This document shows, piece by piece, positions 8,598-16,954 of a stretch of DNA of 64,000 bases. The stretch is taken from NCBI RefSeq assembly GCF_000820305.1, contig NZ_CDBH01000048.1:31453-95452 (forward strand). The letters run 5' to 3'. The stretch comes from Aeromonas dhakensis. Its GTDB lineage: Bacteria; Pseudomonadota; Gammaproteobacteria; Enterobacterales; Aeromonadaceae. The stretch's first letter is position 1; every line of letters begins with the position of its first letter. The translations under genes were made by a program, and so were the position numbers. The notes beneath the pieces were generated by a model. It saw nothing but the letters and a program-made list of their open reading frames with translations. It ran no database searches and was not told the DNA's origin.

Positions 8598-9953
<1,356 letters not shown>

Positions 9954-9984
9954 GCCGGCTCGCCCCTTGCCACCGGAGTGAGCC

Positions 9985-12078
9985 GTGAGGCTGGCGCAGC
10001 TCCCGTGGCTGCTCAGAACCAAGGTGCGCTGGCGGTTGCTGCTGCTCACCTCGGTGCCCATCATGCTGACCCTGGCCGGCATGATCGGGCTCACCCTCTA
10101 CTGGACCCTCACCTACAGCTGGCAGAACCTGCTCACCACGGTGCGCAGCGACCTTGGCGTCGCCCACCACGCGGTGAGCGTGCAGCAGCAGCGTCAGGCC
10201 GAGCACCTCGAGCACCTGCGCGATGCCTGGGCCTTCCAGCTGCAACTGCGCGAATCCCCCGCCCGCTTGCGCCAGTGGGTGATGCCGCTGGCCGCCAACT
10301 ACGGTCTCGACTTTTTGCGCCTGCGCAGCGGCAGCGAGCTGGATCAGCTGCCAGAGCAGGATCGCGCGGTCCTCGCCGCCGGGCGCAGCGTCAGCCACTT
10401 CGTGGTCTGGTCGCGGGAGCAGCTGCTGGCCCTCTCGCCGGCGCTGGCCAGCCGCGCCGTGCTGGACAAAGAGCTGGAGCCGGGCGCTGGGCAGGAGACC
10501 CGCGGTCTGATCAGCCTCTCCCTGACCCCGGTGATGGGGCGGGACGGCAGCCTCTGGGGCGTGCTGGAGGGGGGCGAGCTTATCAACGGCAGCACCCGGC
10601 TGGTGGACGAGCTCAAGGGCCAGGTGTTTGCCAAGAATACCCTGCCGGCCGGCAGCATCGGCAGCGTCACCCTGTTTCTCGGCGACCTGCGGGTGAGCAC
10701 CAACGTGCCCGCCAGCAGCAGCCAGCAGCTAGGGCGGGCGGTGGGCACCCGGGCCTCGGCGCCGGTGCGCGAACAGGTGCTGGGGCGCGGCGAGCCCTGG
10801 ATTGACCGCGCCTTCGTGCACGACGCCTGGTATGTGTCGGGCTACGAGCCGCTCTTGGGCGCCAATGGTGAGCGCATCGGCATGCTCTATGTGGGCTTTC
10901 TCGAGTGGCCCATCGTTCGCACCTACCTCACCAATCTGCTGGAGCTGGGCTCCGGCGTGGTGCTGCTGTTGCTGCTCTCGGGCCTGCTGGTCTATCGCGG
11001 CGCGCGGGACTTGTTCACTCCCATCGAGCGGATGCACAAGGTGGTGCGCCAGGTGCAGGCGGGCAGGCCGGCCCGCATCGGCGAGCTCTACCTCGACCCC
11101 GATCACGAGCTGGCCCAGCTTGGCCGCCAGTTCGACGCCATGCTGGACAGGCAGGCGGCGCACCGCCAGCAGCTGGCCCGCAGCGCCGACGAGCTGGAGC
11201 AGAAGGTGGCCGAGCGCACCCAGAGCCTGGAGCAGAAGACCGCCGAGCTCGAGCACCACATCCATATGCTGACCCAGGCCCGCCAGCAGCTGCTTATCAG
11301 CGAGAAGCTGGCGGCCCTCGGCGAGCTCTGCGCCGGGGTGGCCCACGAGATCAACAACCCGCTGGCGGTGATCCTCGGCAACGTGGAGCTGATGAAGCTG
11401 GAGCTGGGGGAGGCGGCCGCGCCGGTGAGCGAAGAGCTGGCGCTGGTGCTGGCCCAGATCGAGCGCATTCGCGCCATCACCCGCAGCCTGCTGCAATACT
11501 CCCGTCCCGGCGACTACGAGACGGCGCCGGTGTGGCAGCATCTCACCCCCATCATCGAGGAGAGCCTGACCTTGGTGCGCTCCGCCCTGCGCCGGCAGCA
11601 GGTGAACCTGGTGGCCGATCTCAAGGCCCAGCAGCCCATCGAGGCGGATCGCCAGCAGCTGCTGCAGGTGCTGATAAACCTCTTGGTCAACGCCAGCCAT
11701 GCGTTGGGGGAGCAGGGGGAGATCCGGGTCGAGAGCCGCGACTGGCTGGATGACGCCGGGGCCCTGCAGGGGGCCGAGGTGCGGGTCATCGACAACGGCA
11801 GCGGCATCGAGGCGGCCATCATCGACAAGATCTTCGACCCTTTCTTCACCACCCGCGCCACCGGCACCGGGCTGGGGCTAGCCCTGAGCCACCGCATCAT
11901 CAGCCGCTGGGGCGGGGAGCTGTTGGTGGACTCCACCCCGGGGCAGGGCAGCTGCTTTACCATCCGTCTGCGCAGCCACGCCCGGCTGGCCAGCGGCGGC
12001 GAGCGCGCCCGGCTGGAGGGGTGGCGCATCGCCCTCAATGCCGAGGGGCGTGAGGCCGGTGGCGACCACCCGTCTTAA
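9985..12078 (+). CDS. Membrane sensor histidine kinase paired with the sigma-54 regulator
   Basis: The 697-residue product has a first membrane segment at about 18-45, a large periplasmic region (about 46-305) of Cache type, and a second membrane segment at about 312-335. A HAMP linker and coiled coil (about 338-445) follow, then the HisKA motif GVAHEINNPLAVILGN with His454 and a HATPase domain ending in GTGLGLALSHRII. This is the NtrB/DctB-like arrangement in which a periplasmic signal controls phosphorylation of an NtrC-type regulator. The start is GTG at 9985 with GGAG about 6 bases upstream. The ligand is unknown; formate, or another signal tied to anaerobic metabolism, fits the context but is inference. 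Confidence 0.92.
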   Translation: MRLAQLPWLLRTKVRWRLLLLTSVPIMLTLAGMIGLTLYWTLTYSWQNLLTTVRSDLGVAHHAVSVQQQRQAEHLEHLRDAWAFQLQLRESPARLRQWVMPLAANYGLDFLRLRSGSELDQLPEQDRAVLAAGRSVSHFVVWSREQLLALSPALASRAVLDKELEPGAGQETRGLISLSLTPVMGRDGSLWGVLEGGELINGSTRLVDELKGQVFAKNTLPAGSIGSVTLFLGDLRVSTNVPASSSQQLGRAVGTRASAPVREQVLGRGEPWIDRAFVHDAWYVSGYEPLLGANGERIGMLYVGFLEWPIVRTYLTNLLELGSGVVLLLLLSGLLVYRGARDLFTPIERMHKVVRQVQAGRPARIGELYLDPDHELAQLGRQFDAMLDRQAAHRQQLARSADELEQKVAERTQSLEQKTAELEHHIHMLTQARQQLLISEKLAALGELCAGVAHEINNPLAVILGNVELMKLELGEAAAPVSEELALVLAQIERIRAITRSLLQYSRPGDYETAPVWQHLTPIIEESLTLVRSALRRQQVNLVADLKAQQPIEADRQQLLQVLINLLVNASHALGEQGEIRVESRDWLDDAGALQGAEVRVIDNGSGIEAAIIDKIFDPFFTTRATGTGLGLALSHRIISRWGGELLVDSTPGQGSCFTIRLRSHARLASGGERARLEGWRIALNAEGREAGGDHPS

Positions 12079-12171
12079 CCATTCCAGCCATAAAAAAGCC
12101 CGCCTAACTTGCAGGGCGCGCATTGCCCTCAAGGGGGAGGGATGTGGCTGCCGAGCTTCAGAGTGAGGCAC

Positions 12172-12203
12172 AAAAAAGCCCGCCAATAGTGGCGGGCTTT
12201 TTT
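12172..12203. terminator. Bidirectional terminator
   Basis: AAAAAAGCCCGCC (12172-12184) pairs with GGCGGGCTTTTTT (12191-12203) around AATAGT. It separates the end of the kinase gene from the convergent regulator gene. A second, solitary copy of AAAAAAGCCCGCC lies at 12092-12104 without its right arm. Confidence 0.88.
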
Positions 12204-12223
12204 ACGGGCGAGTGAGGGGATAC

Positions 12224-13102
12224 TTACTGCGGGCTCCACACCAGCTTGCCGCTCTGGGTCAGGTCATAGCCGCCGAGGCGGGCCGCCAGCTCGCGCCCCT
12301 CGGGGGATTGCAGCCAGCCGATCAGCTGCTGCAGCAGGGTGCGAAAGAAGACCCCCTGCGGCATCACCAGATCGAAGCACTCCTGGGAGAGCGGCACGAA
12401 GTCGAGGCCAAACTCGGTGGCGGTGCTCTGGGCGCCGGGCCCGACATCGGCATCGCCGCGGCTGATGGCGGCGGCCAGCTCCCGCTCGCTGTTGACCTCG
12501 AGGGTGCGCTCCAGCCGGGTCAGCGACTCCCCCTGGGTTTGCAGCCACTCCTGCAGGGCGCGCTGGCTGCCGGCCCCCTCCTGGCGCATGGCCCAGCGCC
12601 AGTCGAGCGCCTCTTTCGCCTCTTTGGGTTGCAGCCCCTGGCGCAGCACCAGCCCCTGTACCCGGCGAAATCCATGTACGATCACCCATTGCCGGTGGCC
12701 CTGATACTGCTGCACCAGCGCCGGGTGGCGCAGGTGGGCCTCTTCGGCCTGGCCCCAGTGGATGGCGCACAGATCCACGTGGCCGCGCGCCAGCATTGCC
12801 AGCCCCTGGCGAGTGCCGCACGGGGTGTAGCCCACCAGTGCCTGGGTGCCAAGCTGCTGGGCCAAACGGCTGCTGGCATAGTGCAACAGCACGTCGTCCG
12901 AGCCCGCCAGCAGCAAGCGGTCGTTCATCACCCCCTCGTGGCAGCTGCCGAGCAGCCAGCGGTCGAGCAGGGAGCGGGGAAACAGCCACTTGCCGGTCGC
13001 CTTGGTGGCGGGGATGCGCGCCTCGTTGGCGAGCTGGTAGACCTTCTTCTCGTTGAGATCGAGGTACTCCGCCACCTGCTTCACATTCATAAACTCGTTC
13101 AT
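12224..13102 (-). CDS. Helix-turn-helix regulator with PBP-like ligand domain
   Basis: The 292-residue protein begins with an excisionase/MerR-type DNA-binding region (about 5-50: MNVKQVAEYLDLNEKKVYQL, then KWLFPRSLLDRWL). A substrate-binding-protein-like domain (about 62-275) follows, with the GTRQGLAMLARGHVDLCAIH, FRRVQGLVLRQG and GDADVGPGAQSTA motifs of the PBP superfamily domain found in ModE-like regulators and some MoeA fusions. It has no signal peptide. The family and its place downstream of fdhD suggest a cytosolic regulator that senses molybdate or tungstate, but the ligand is inferred. It overlaps by 4 bases a 25-codon frame that copies its own N-terminus. Confidence 0.82.
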   Translation of the reverse strand: MNEFMNVKQVAEYLDLNEKKVYQLANEARIPATKATGKWLFPRSLLDRWLLGSCHEGVMNDRLLLAGSDDVLLHYASSRLAQQLGTQALVGYTPCGTRQGLAMLARGHVDLCAIHWGQAEEAHLRHPALVQQYQGHRQWVIVHGFRRVQGLVLRQGLQPKEAKEALDWRWAMRQEGAGSQRALQEWLQTQGESLTRLERTLEVNSERELAAAISRGDADVGPGAQSTATEFGLDFVPLSQECFDLVMPQGVFFRTLLQQLIGWLQSPEGRELAARLGGYDLTQSGKLVWSPQ

Positions 13103-13176
13103 GGCTTGCGTTTGGCCCTCTGGCTGGCGTGGTCGAGGTACTGAGCGATCTGTTTGGCACTCATCAACTCATTCAT
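13099..13176 (-). CDS. 25-codon frame duplicating the start of the HTH regulator
   Basis: Between the fdhD stop (13180) and the regulator ATG (13102) lies a short frame, MNELMSAKQIAQYLDHASQR..., that parallels the regulator N-terminus MNEFMNVKQVAEYLDLNEKK. The similarity ends after about 15 residues. Its TGA overlaps the regulator ATG (ATGA). It is either the remnant of a tandem gene duplication or a translated leader that couples regulator synthesis to fdhD. It has only half of a helix-turn-helix, so independent DNA binding is unlikely. Confidence 0.55.
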   Translation of the reverse strand: MNELMSAKQIAQYLDHASQRAKRKP

Positions 13177-13179
13177 GAC

Positions 13180-14037
13180 TTAATCCCGCATCCCGCGACC
13201 GGCCGAACCGGGCGCCAGCACTGGCGGCTTCTCGTCCAGCAAGATATGGTCGTGGCCGTTGAATACCTCGAAATGGCGTCCCTTGGCGCGGGCAATCATG
13301 GTGATACCGAGCTGGCGCGCCAGATCCAGCCCCATCTGGGTGACGCCGGAGCGCGACAGCAGCACCGGAATGCCCATCTGCGCCACCTTGATCACCATCT
13401 CCGAGGTAAGCCGCCCTGTGGTGTAGAAGATCTTGTCGTGGCCAGCCTCGCCGCGCATCCAGAGCTCGCCCGCCAGGGTATCCACCGCATTGTGGCGCCC
13501 CACATCTTCGACAAAGGAGAGGATTTCGCTGCCGCGACAGATGGCGCAACCATGGACGGCACCGGCCATCTTGTAGGTTTCGTTATGGGCCGACAGCGCC
13601 TTGAGCAGGGCGTAGAGGGTGCTCTGTTTAAGCTCAGGCGCGGCCAAGACCACCCCTTCGAGCTTCTTCATCACGCTGCCATACATGGTGCCCTGACCAC
13701 AGCCAGAGGTGACCGTCTTCTTCTCCAAGGATTTGTCGAGATCGGCGGCCTGCTGGCTACTCACCACGGCGGCGGCTTCGCTCTCCCAGTCGACGATGAC
13801 CGACTCGATGGCCGAGATATCCTCGATAAAGCCCTGATTTTTCAGATAACCCAGCACCAGCGCCTCGGGGCGGGCCCCCAGCGTCATCAGGGTGACGATC
13901 TCCTTCCAGTTGAGGTAGACCGTCAGTGGCCGCTCACAGGCGATTTGGCGGGTTTGCAACTGCCCCTGCTCATCCATCACCTCGACGGCCATGGTGAGCT
14001 GGGCTGCTGCATTGCTTTTGATAAAGGTCGGTGTCAT
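13180..14037 (-). CDS. fdhD: Formate dehydrogenase accessory sulfurtransferase FdhD
   Basis: The 285-residue protein moves sulfur from IscS to the bis-MGD cofactor of formate dehydrogenase, a step needed for activity. The conserved loop HGCAICRG near residues 163-170 contains the two reactive cysteines, and GRHNAVDTLAGE and YTTGRLTSEMVIKVAQMGIP are family signatures. The length is close to E. coli FdhD (277). The ATG at 14037 has GAGGGG just upstream. It heads a unit containing the short duplicated frame and the HTH/PBP regulator, and a sigma-54-like promoter lies about 45-60 bp upstream. Confidence 0.95.
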   Translation of the reverse strand: MTPTFIKSNAAAQLTMAVEVMDEQGQLQTRQIACERPLTVYLNWKEIVTLMTLGARPEALVLGYLKNQGFIEDISAIESVIVDWESEAAAVVSSQQAADLDKSLEKKTVTSGCGQGTMYGSVMKKLEGVVLAAPELKQSTLYALLKALSAHNETYKMAGAVHGCAICRGSEILSFVEDVGRHNAVDTLAGELWMRGEAGHDKIFYTTGRLTSEMVIKVAQMGIPVLLSRSGVTQMGLDLARQLGITMIARAKGRHFEVFNGHDHILLDEKPPVLAPGSAGRGMRD

Positions 14038-14080
14038 GGGCCCCTCGCGACCGGTTGCCGGGATCTAAGGGGAGGGATAC

Positions 14081-14097
14081 AGCAAGTTTTGTTCCAG
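14081..14097 (-). promoter_or_regulatory. Candidate sigma-54 promoter of fdhD
   Basis: Read on the minus strand, CTGGAACAAAACTTGCT keeps GG (14095-14094) and GC (14083-14082) exactly 10 bases apart and the TTGCT of the -12 element, but departs from the consensus at two positions of the -24 element. Transcription would begin near 14071, about 34 bases before the fdhD ATG. No copy of the UAS half-site was found nearby. Confidence 0.5.
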
Positions 14098-14314
14098 TGT
14101 ATGGTTGAAGGCAAAGAAATCGTTTTCAAGAGTTAATAATTTTATCGTTCACAATAGGGGCCATATCCATATGGCTCATAAATCTTTCTGGACAAGTTAT
14201 CGTAACAACATGATTATATGAACAATTAAGTATGCACCACTCATCCCCGCAAAGCGGGTGTCTGCGCAGCATCTTACATAATTTTCATCTTTTACTTGGG
14301 GGGAAAGAACTAAA
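14098..14314. other. AT-rich intergenic region at the left edge of the cassette
   Basis: Base composition drops sharply here compared with fdhD. The stretch holds a perfect palindrome GCCATAT-CC-ATATGGC (14160-14175) and a short hairpin CCCCGCAAAGCGGG near 14244-14257. The ribosome-binding sequence GGGGGGAAAG precedes the first cassette gene. No gene was recognised in it. Confidence 0.6.
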
Positions 14315-14701
14315 ATGTATGCTGTGCTTATATACGGCTTCCCATTAACGTTGTTGGGATTTGAATGGGGGTTAAGAACTATGCTAGCTGTCGATTCTGC
14401 TGGTTTTACAGGGCCAACGTTAGCTGCCGCAGGCTTGTCATTCTTGATGCCATTAACCAAGCCTAAGAAGAAAAATTTACCAGGACATGAGAATATTTTT
14501 GCAATGTCAAAAGCGGATGCAGCCTTAACTCCAATACTATGGATTTTTGTTTTTATATTCCTTTTTTCATGGTCTTGGGCTTGTTATGTTTCATTGAAAT
14601 TTCCAGCGGATAAGACTTTAGGATTTGATAGTCATCTAGTGATTGGTGGCTCAGTGTATATAATGAGCCTATTGCTAACAGGAATTAAGGAGAAAGTATA
14701 A
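14315..14701 (+). CDS. Small multi-pass membrane protein of unknown function (cassette gene 1)
   Basis: The 128-residue product has hydrophobic segments at about 1-20, 30-47, 70-92 and 104-124, separated by a basic loop (TKPKKKN) and a short acidic loop. I do not recognise the family. The start follows a strong purine-rich site (GGGGGGAAAG). The gene is markedly AT-rich and uses codons such as TTA and ATA that are rare in neighbouring genes, a sign of recent acquisition. Its stop overlaps the ATG of the next gene by one base (TAATG), so the two are co-translated and probably work together. A role as a membrane partner of the nuclease-like protein is inference only. Confidence 0.72.
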   Translation: MYAVLIYGFPLTLLGFEWGLRTMLAVDSAGFTGPTLAAAGLSFLMPLTKPKKKNLPGHENIFAMSKADAALTPILWIFVFIFLFSWSWACYVSLKFPADKTLGFDSHLVIGGSVYIMSLLLTGIKEKV

Positions 14702-15276
14702 TGGAAGGTTTAATTGCTTCATTACTTGCTGGCGCCATAATACCTGCTATAGCTATACTCATTAAAAAATGTGTGATTGACCAAGCTTTCAAGAAATATA
14801 ATAGGGAGATTATAATTGAAAGTTCAACAGGCAAGTCAAGGAAATATCTATTCAGTGGCGATGTCGATGAACGTGAAATATTGAAGGCAATAAATTCTGA
14901 AATTGTTTTTGAAAATTTGGTTAGAAGATCTATTGAAAATTACATCAAAAAGCATGATGGTGACAACTTCAAGATTATCAATGACTTATCTGCAGATTTT
15001 GTTTTGGAAAAAGAAGGTAAGAAAATTGCTATAGAGGCAAAATCAGATCTGAATAATTTCAAAGCAAATTGGGCTAAAGATTATTTGGATGTTAATTCAG
15101 ATATTAATGAAGTTCTTATTGTTGTGAACTCAATCATTTCGGATGAAATAAAAGCTGGTATTGAGCGGGAGATCGGTGGTAGTAGAGCAAAATTTATTGT
15201 TTCTCCTAATGGAAGAAAATTAAATCAGTCTTTGGAGAACCACTTTAACACTGAGTTTAACTTCAAAAAAGCTTAG
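14701..15276 (+). CDS. Membrane-anchored PD-(D/E)XK nuclease-like protein (cassette gene 2)
   Basis: The 191-residue product starts with a hydrophobic helix (about 3-22) and then a soluble part. It shows the order of a PD-(D/E)XK/Mrr-type nuclease core: a helix with Glu70-Glu71... (IVFENLVRRSIENYI), Asp99 in SADFVL, and Glu112-Ala-Lys114 in KKIAIEAKSD at the end of the next strand. This fold is common in restriction and anti-phage proteins, but the catalytic reading rests on motif spacing alone. A short beta-rich section (about 36-62) separates anchor and core. The gene is about one-third G+C by eye, overlaps gene 1 by one base and is followed by its own hairpin terminator. Confidence 0.65.
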   Translation: MEGLIASLLAGAIIPAIAILIKKCVIDQAFKKYNREIIIESSTGKSRKYLFSGDVDEREILKAINSEIVFENLVRRSIENYIKKHDGDNFKIINDLSADFVLEKEGKKIAIEAKSDLNNFKANWAKDYLDVNSDINEVLIVVNSIISDEIKAGIEREIGGSRAKFIVSPNGRKLNQSLENHFNTEFNFKKA

Positions 15277-15346
15277 AGAAATTAAGTTAGCTTGTGTTAG
15301 GTTGGATTTTCCTTTATAAAAATAAAGTGCTAGTTAATCTCACTAT

Positions 15347-15369
15347 GTTGGGCTATATATTAGCCCAAC
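15347..15369 (+). terminator. Terminator of the two-gene cassette
   Basis: GTTGGGCTA (15347-15355) and TAGCCCAAC (15361-15369) form a 9-bp stem with a 5-nt loop, followed by GTTTCTTATC. It lies 70 bp after the nuclease-like gene. Confidence 0.65.
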
Positions 15370-15381
15370 GTTTCTTATCAA

Positions 15382-15420
15382 GGCAATAATCGTATAATTC
15401 GGTGTTATCCGATTATTGCC
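15382..15420. repeat. 11-bp inverted repeat at the right edge of the cassette
   Basis: GGCAATAATCG (15382-15392) and CGATTATTGCC (15410-15420) are perfect inverted arms around 17 AT-rich bases. The position at the change from AT-rich to GC-rich DNA suggests a recombination or protein-binding site. No second copy was found at the left edge. Confidence 0.55.
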
Positions 15421-15462
15421 ATCCTCTCGTTCAAGCATTGGCGGATTGGTCTCACGCCGCAT

Positions 15463-15495
15463 GTTGGGCTTCGCTGCGCTCTGCACCAACCTACG
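15463..15495. repeat. Dispersed-type intergenic repeat
   Basis: GTTGGGCTTCGCTGCGCTCT and the CACCAACCTACG that follows it (15463-15495) resemble short imperfect palindromic elements seen scattered between genes in many proteobacteria. Its first ten bases (ATGTTGGGCT, 15461-15470) repeat the left part of the terminator at 15345-15354. Rest of 15421-15566: no gene seen. Confidence 0.4.
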
Positions 15496-15566
15496 CTCGC
15501 GCCAACCCATATCCCGCACGACAGGCCAACCCGCAGCAAAGCCCCCATCAACCACTAAACCTGCCT

Positions 15567-15582
15567 TGGCCCCACTCTTGCT
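15567..15582 (+). promoter_or_regulatory. Candidate sigma-54 promoter of the DUF3305-DUF3306 unit
   Basis: TTGGCCCCACTCTTGC, with T at 15582, has GG (15568-15569) and GC (15580-15581) exactly 10 bases apart and TTGCT at the -12 element; two positions of the -24 element differ from consensus. Transcription would start near 15593, about 93 bases before the DUF3305 start. No UAS-type repeat is seen upstream, where the AT-rich cassette begins. Confidence 0.55.
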
Positions 15583-15685
15583 AAGTCTTATCCCATTGAT
15601 GGCCGTGGCTGCCCTGAATTTTCCGTCTTGGCCTTCCCCGACTGGGGCTAAGCAAGGGGGAGGGCGGCCCGGCAGAGACCTTCTG

Positions 15686-16264
15686 ATGGGAGCCGTGACA
15701 GTGCAAGAGACAACCAAACCCCTCTCCCCGCAGCGCTGGCTGCAGCTGGAGTTAAAGGCCATCGACAGCCAGGTGGGCCGCTGGCAGAGCCGCCGTTTCG
15801 AGATTGCGGCGCTCCATCCCGCCGAGCCTGAAGCTGCCGGCGCCTTGCCCCTTACCCTGTTTCGTGACGAACGGGGGGATTATCGCTTCAATCTGAGCTC
15901 CGGCTCGCCCCGTCTGTTTGTGACCGGAAGCCGCGTGGACAGTGGCTTTGTGGCCGATGGCCTGACCCTGAGCCAGACCGTGGCCGCCGCCTATATGGAT
16001 GGCGAGCGGCAGGTGCTCTCCTGCCCGCTGCCCGAAGCGCTGCAAGCCTGGGTGGAGGCCTTTATCGGTCGCCACGGCGAGCTGCTGGAGGCCCGTCGCA
16101 AGGGCAAGAAGGGCAAGGGGCGGGCGCAGGATCAGCTCGGTGTCGACAGCCAGGATCAAGCCAGCTGTGGCGCCGTCAAGGCCACCGGCCCCGATGGCCG
16201 CGAGCGTGGCTGCAATGCTGGAAACAGTGCGGGAAACAAGGCCGGAAACAGTGCCCATGAGTGA
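15686..16264 (+). CDS. DUF3305 domain protein of the formate dehydrogenase cluster
   Basis: The 192-residue protein contains the DUF3305 pattern: PQRWLQLELKAIDSQVGRW with RFEIAAL near the start, then a beta-rich middle (PLTLFRDERGDYRFNLSSGS) and LPEALQAWVEAFI. The C-terminal 60 residues are basic and low in complexity. Members occur next to membrane-bound formate dehydrogenase genes in Vibrio, Shewanella and relatives; a role in enzyme maturation is assumed from context. ATG 15686 has weak ribosome-binding sequence. GTG at 15701, 8 bases after GGGAG, is a plausible alternative. It overlaps the DUF3306 gene by 8 bases. Confidence 0.78.
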   Translation: MGAVTVQETTKPLSPQRWLQLELKAIDSQVGRWQSRRFEIAALHPAEPEAAGALPLTLFRDERGDYRFNLSSGSPRLFVTGSRVDSGFVADGLTLSQTVAAAYMDGERQVLSCPLPEALQAWVEAFIGRHGELLEARRKGKKGKGRAQDQLGVDSQDQASCGAVKATGPDGRERGCNAGNSAGNKAGNSAHE

Positions 16265-16850
16265 GTTCCTCAAACGCTGGTCGTCTCGCAAGAGTGAGGC
16301 GCGCAAGCATCAGGCATTGCAGCCGAGGGAAGAGATTATCCCCGAGGCAGTTGCCGCCCCCATAGAAGGCAGTGGCGAAGCTGAAATTCCAGATACCTCG
16401 CTGGATAGCCCCGTAGTCAGCACTGACAAGGGGAGTGATATTCCGCTCCCCATCGAAGGGGACAAGCCGCGCGGATCAGAGCCCAAAACGGCCCCTTCAG
16501 AGAAGCCGGCTCTCCCCGATAAGGAGGCGCTGCGGGCCATGTTTCGCAGCCATAAACCGGATGGACTCGACGACTACACCCAGGACTTCAGCCAGCCAGA
16601 ATTGCTGCCCGCAGCCCTGAGCGCCGGGCTGCGCAACTGGCTGGTGGATCAGGTGATTGCCCCTGACAGCGAATCGGCCAATCCGGCCAGCGGATCCGCT
16701 GAATCGGTGGCGCTTGCCAGCGAGCCTGCCGCCGACGAGCTGGCTGATAACCATTCTCAAACCCACACCGACGATCGGGACATTTTGGTTGACCGCGATG
16801 GACAAAATGTCCCAACCAAGGGTGGGGAGATGGAGCATTTGGGATCCTGA
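16257..16850 (+). CDS. DUF3306 domain protein of the formate dehydrogenase cluster
   Basis: The 197-residue product begins MSEFLKRWSSRKSEAR, the hallmark N-terminus of DUF3306. It continues with a long acidic, Pro/Ser-rich linker and a conserved centre (LRAMFRSHKPDGLDDYTQDF, then LPAALSAGLRNWL). DUF3305 and DUF3306 genes are regular neighbours in fdh clusters and their precise function is unknown. The start overlaps the end of the DUF3305 gene, so the two are coupled. The last 25 codons contain the UAS2 inverted repeat of the downstream fdh operon. Confidence 0.8.
   Translation: MSEFLKRWSSRKSEARKHQALQPREEIIPEAVAAPIEGSGEAEIPDTSLDSPVVSTDKGSDIPLPIEGDKPRGSEPKTAPSEKPALPDKEALRAMFRSHKPDGLDDYTQDFSQPELLPAALSAGLRNWLVDQVIAPDSESANPASGSAESVALASEPAADELADNHSQTHTDDRDILVDRDGQNVPTKGGEMEHLGS
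16777..16814. promoter_or_regulatory. Enhancer-like inverted repeat (UAS2) before the fdh operon
   Basis: GGGACATTTTG (16777-16787) and CAAAATGTCCC (16803-16813) are perfect 11-bp inverted arms with 15 bases between them. The right arm is part of GACAAAATGTCCCA, identical to the 14-mer of UAS1 at 8525-8538. The site lies inside the DUF3306 coding sequence, about 70 bp upstream of the sigma-54 promoter at 16883. The relative orientation of arms differs from UAS1, so the operator unit may be the half-site. Confidence 0.65.
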
Positions 16851-16882
16851 CTCCCTGCCAGTCACTTTTTTCCTGGGGGAGT

Positions 16883-16898
16883 TGGCTCGGCTCTTGCT
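16883..16898 (+). promoter_or_regulatory. Sigma-54 promoter of the fdh structural operon
   Basis: TGGCTCGGCTCTTGCT, preceded by T, matches TGGCACG-N4-TTGCW at all but one fixed position. GG (16884-16885) and GC (16896-16897) are exactly 10 bases apart. The start point would be near 16908, about 47 bases before the Fe-S gene start. Confidence 0.78.
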
Positions 16899-16954
16899 CT
16901 CCCAGCTGACCAACAAGCACGCCATCCCACGAGGTGGCGCGCACAGGAGTGCAT

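Noticed and set aside
14701..15276. Calling the cassette protein a confirmed restriction enzyme or naming a defence system
   Set aside because: Only the spacing of a few residues supports the nuclease fold. There is no methylase or known defence partner.
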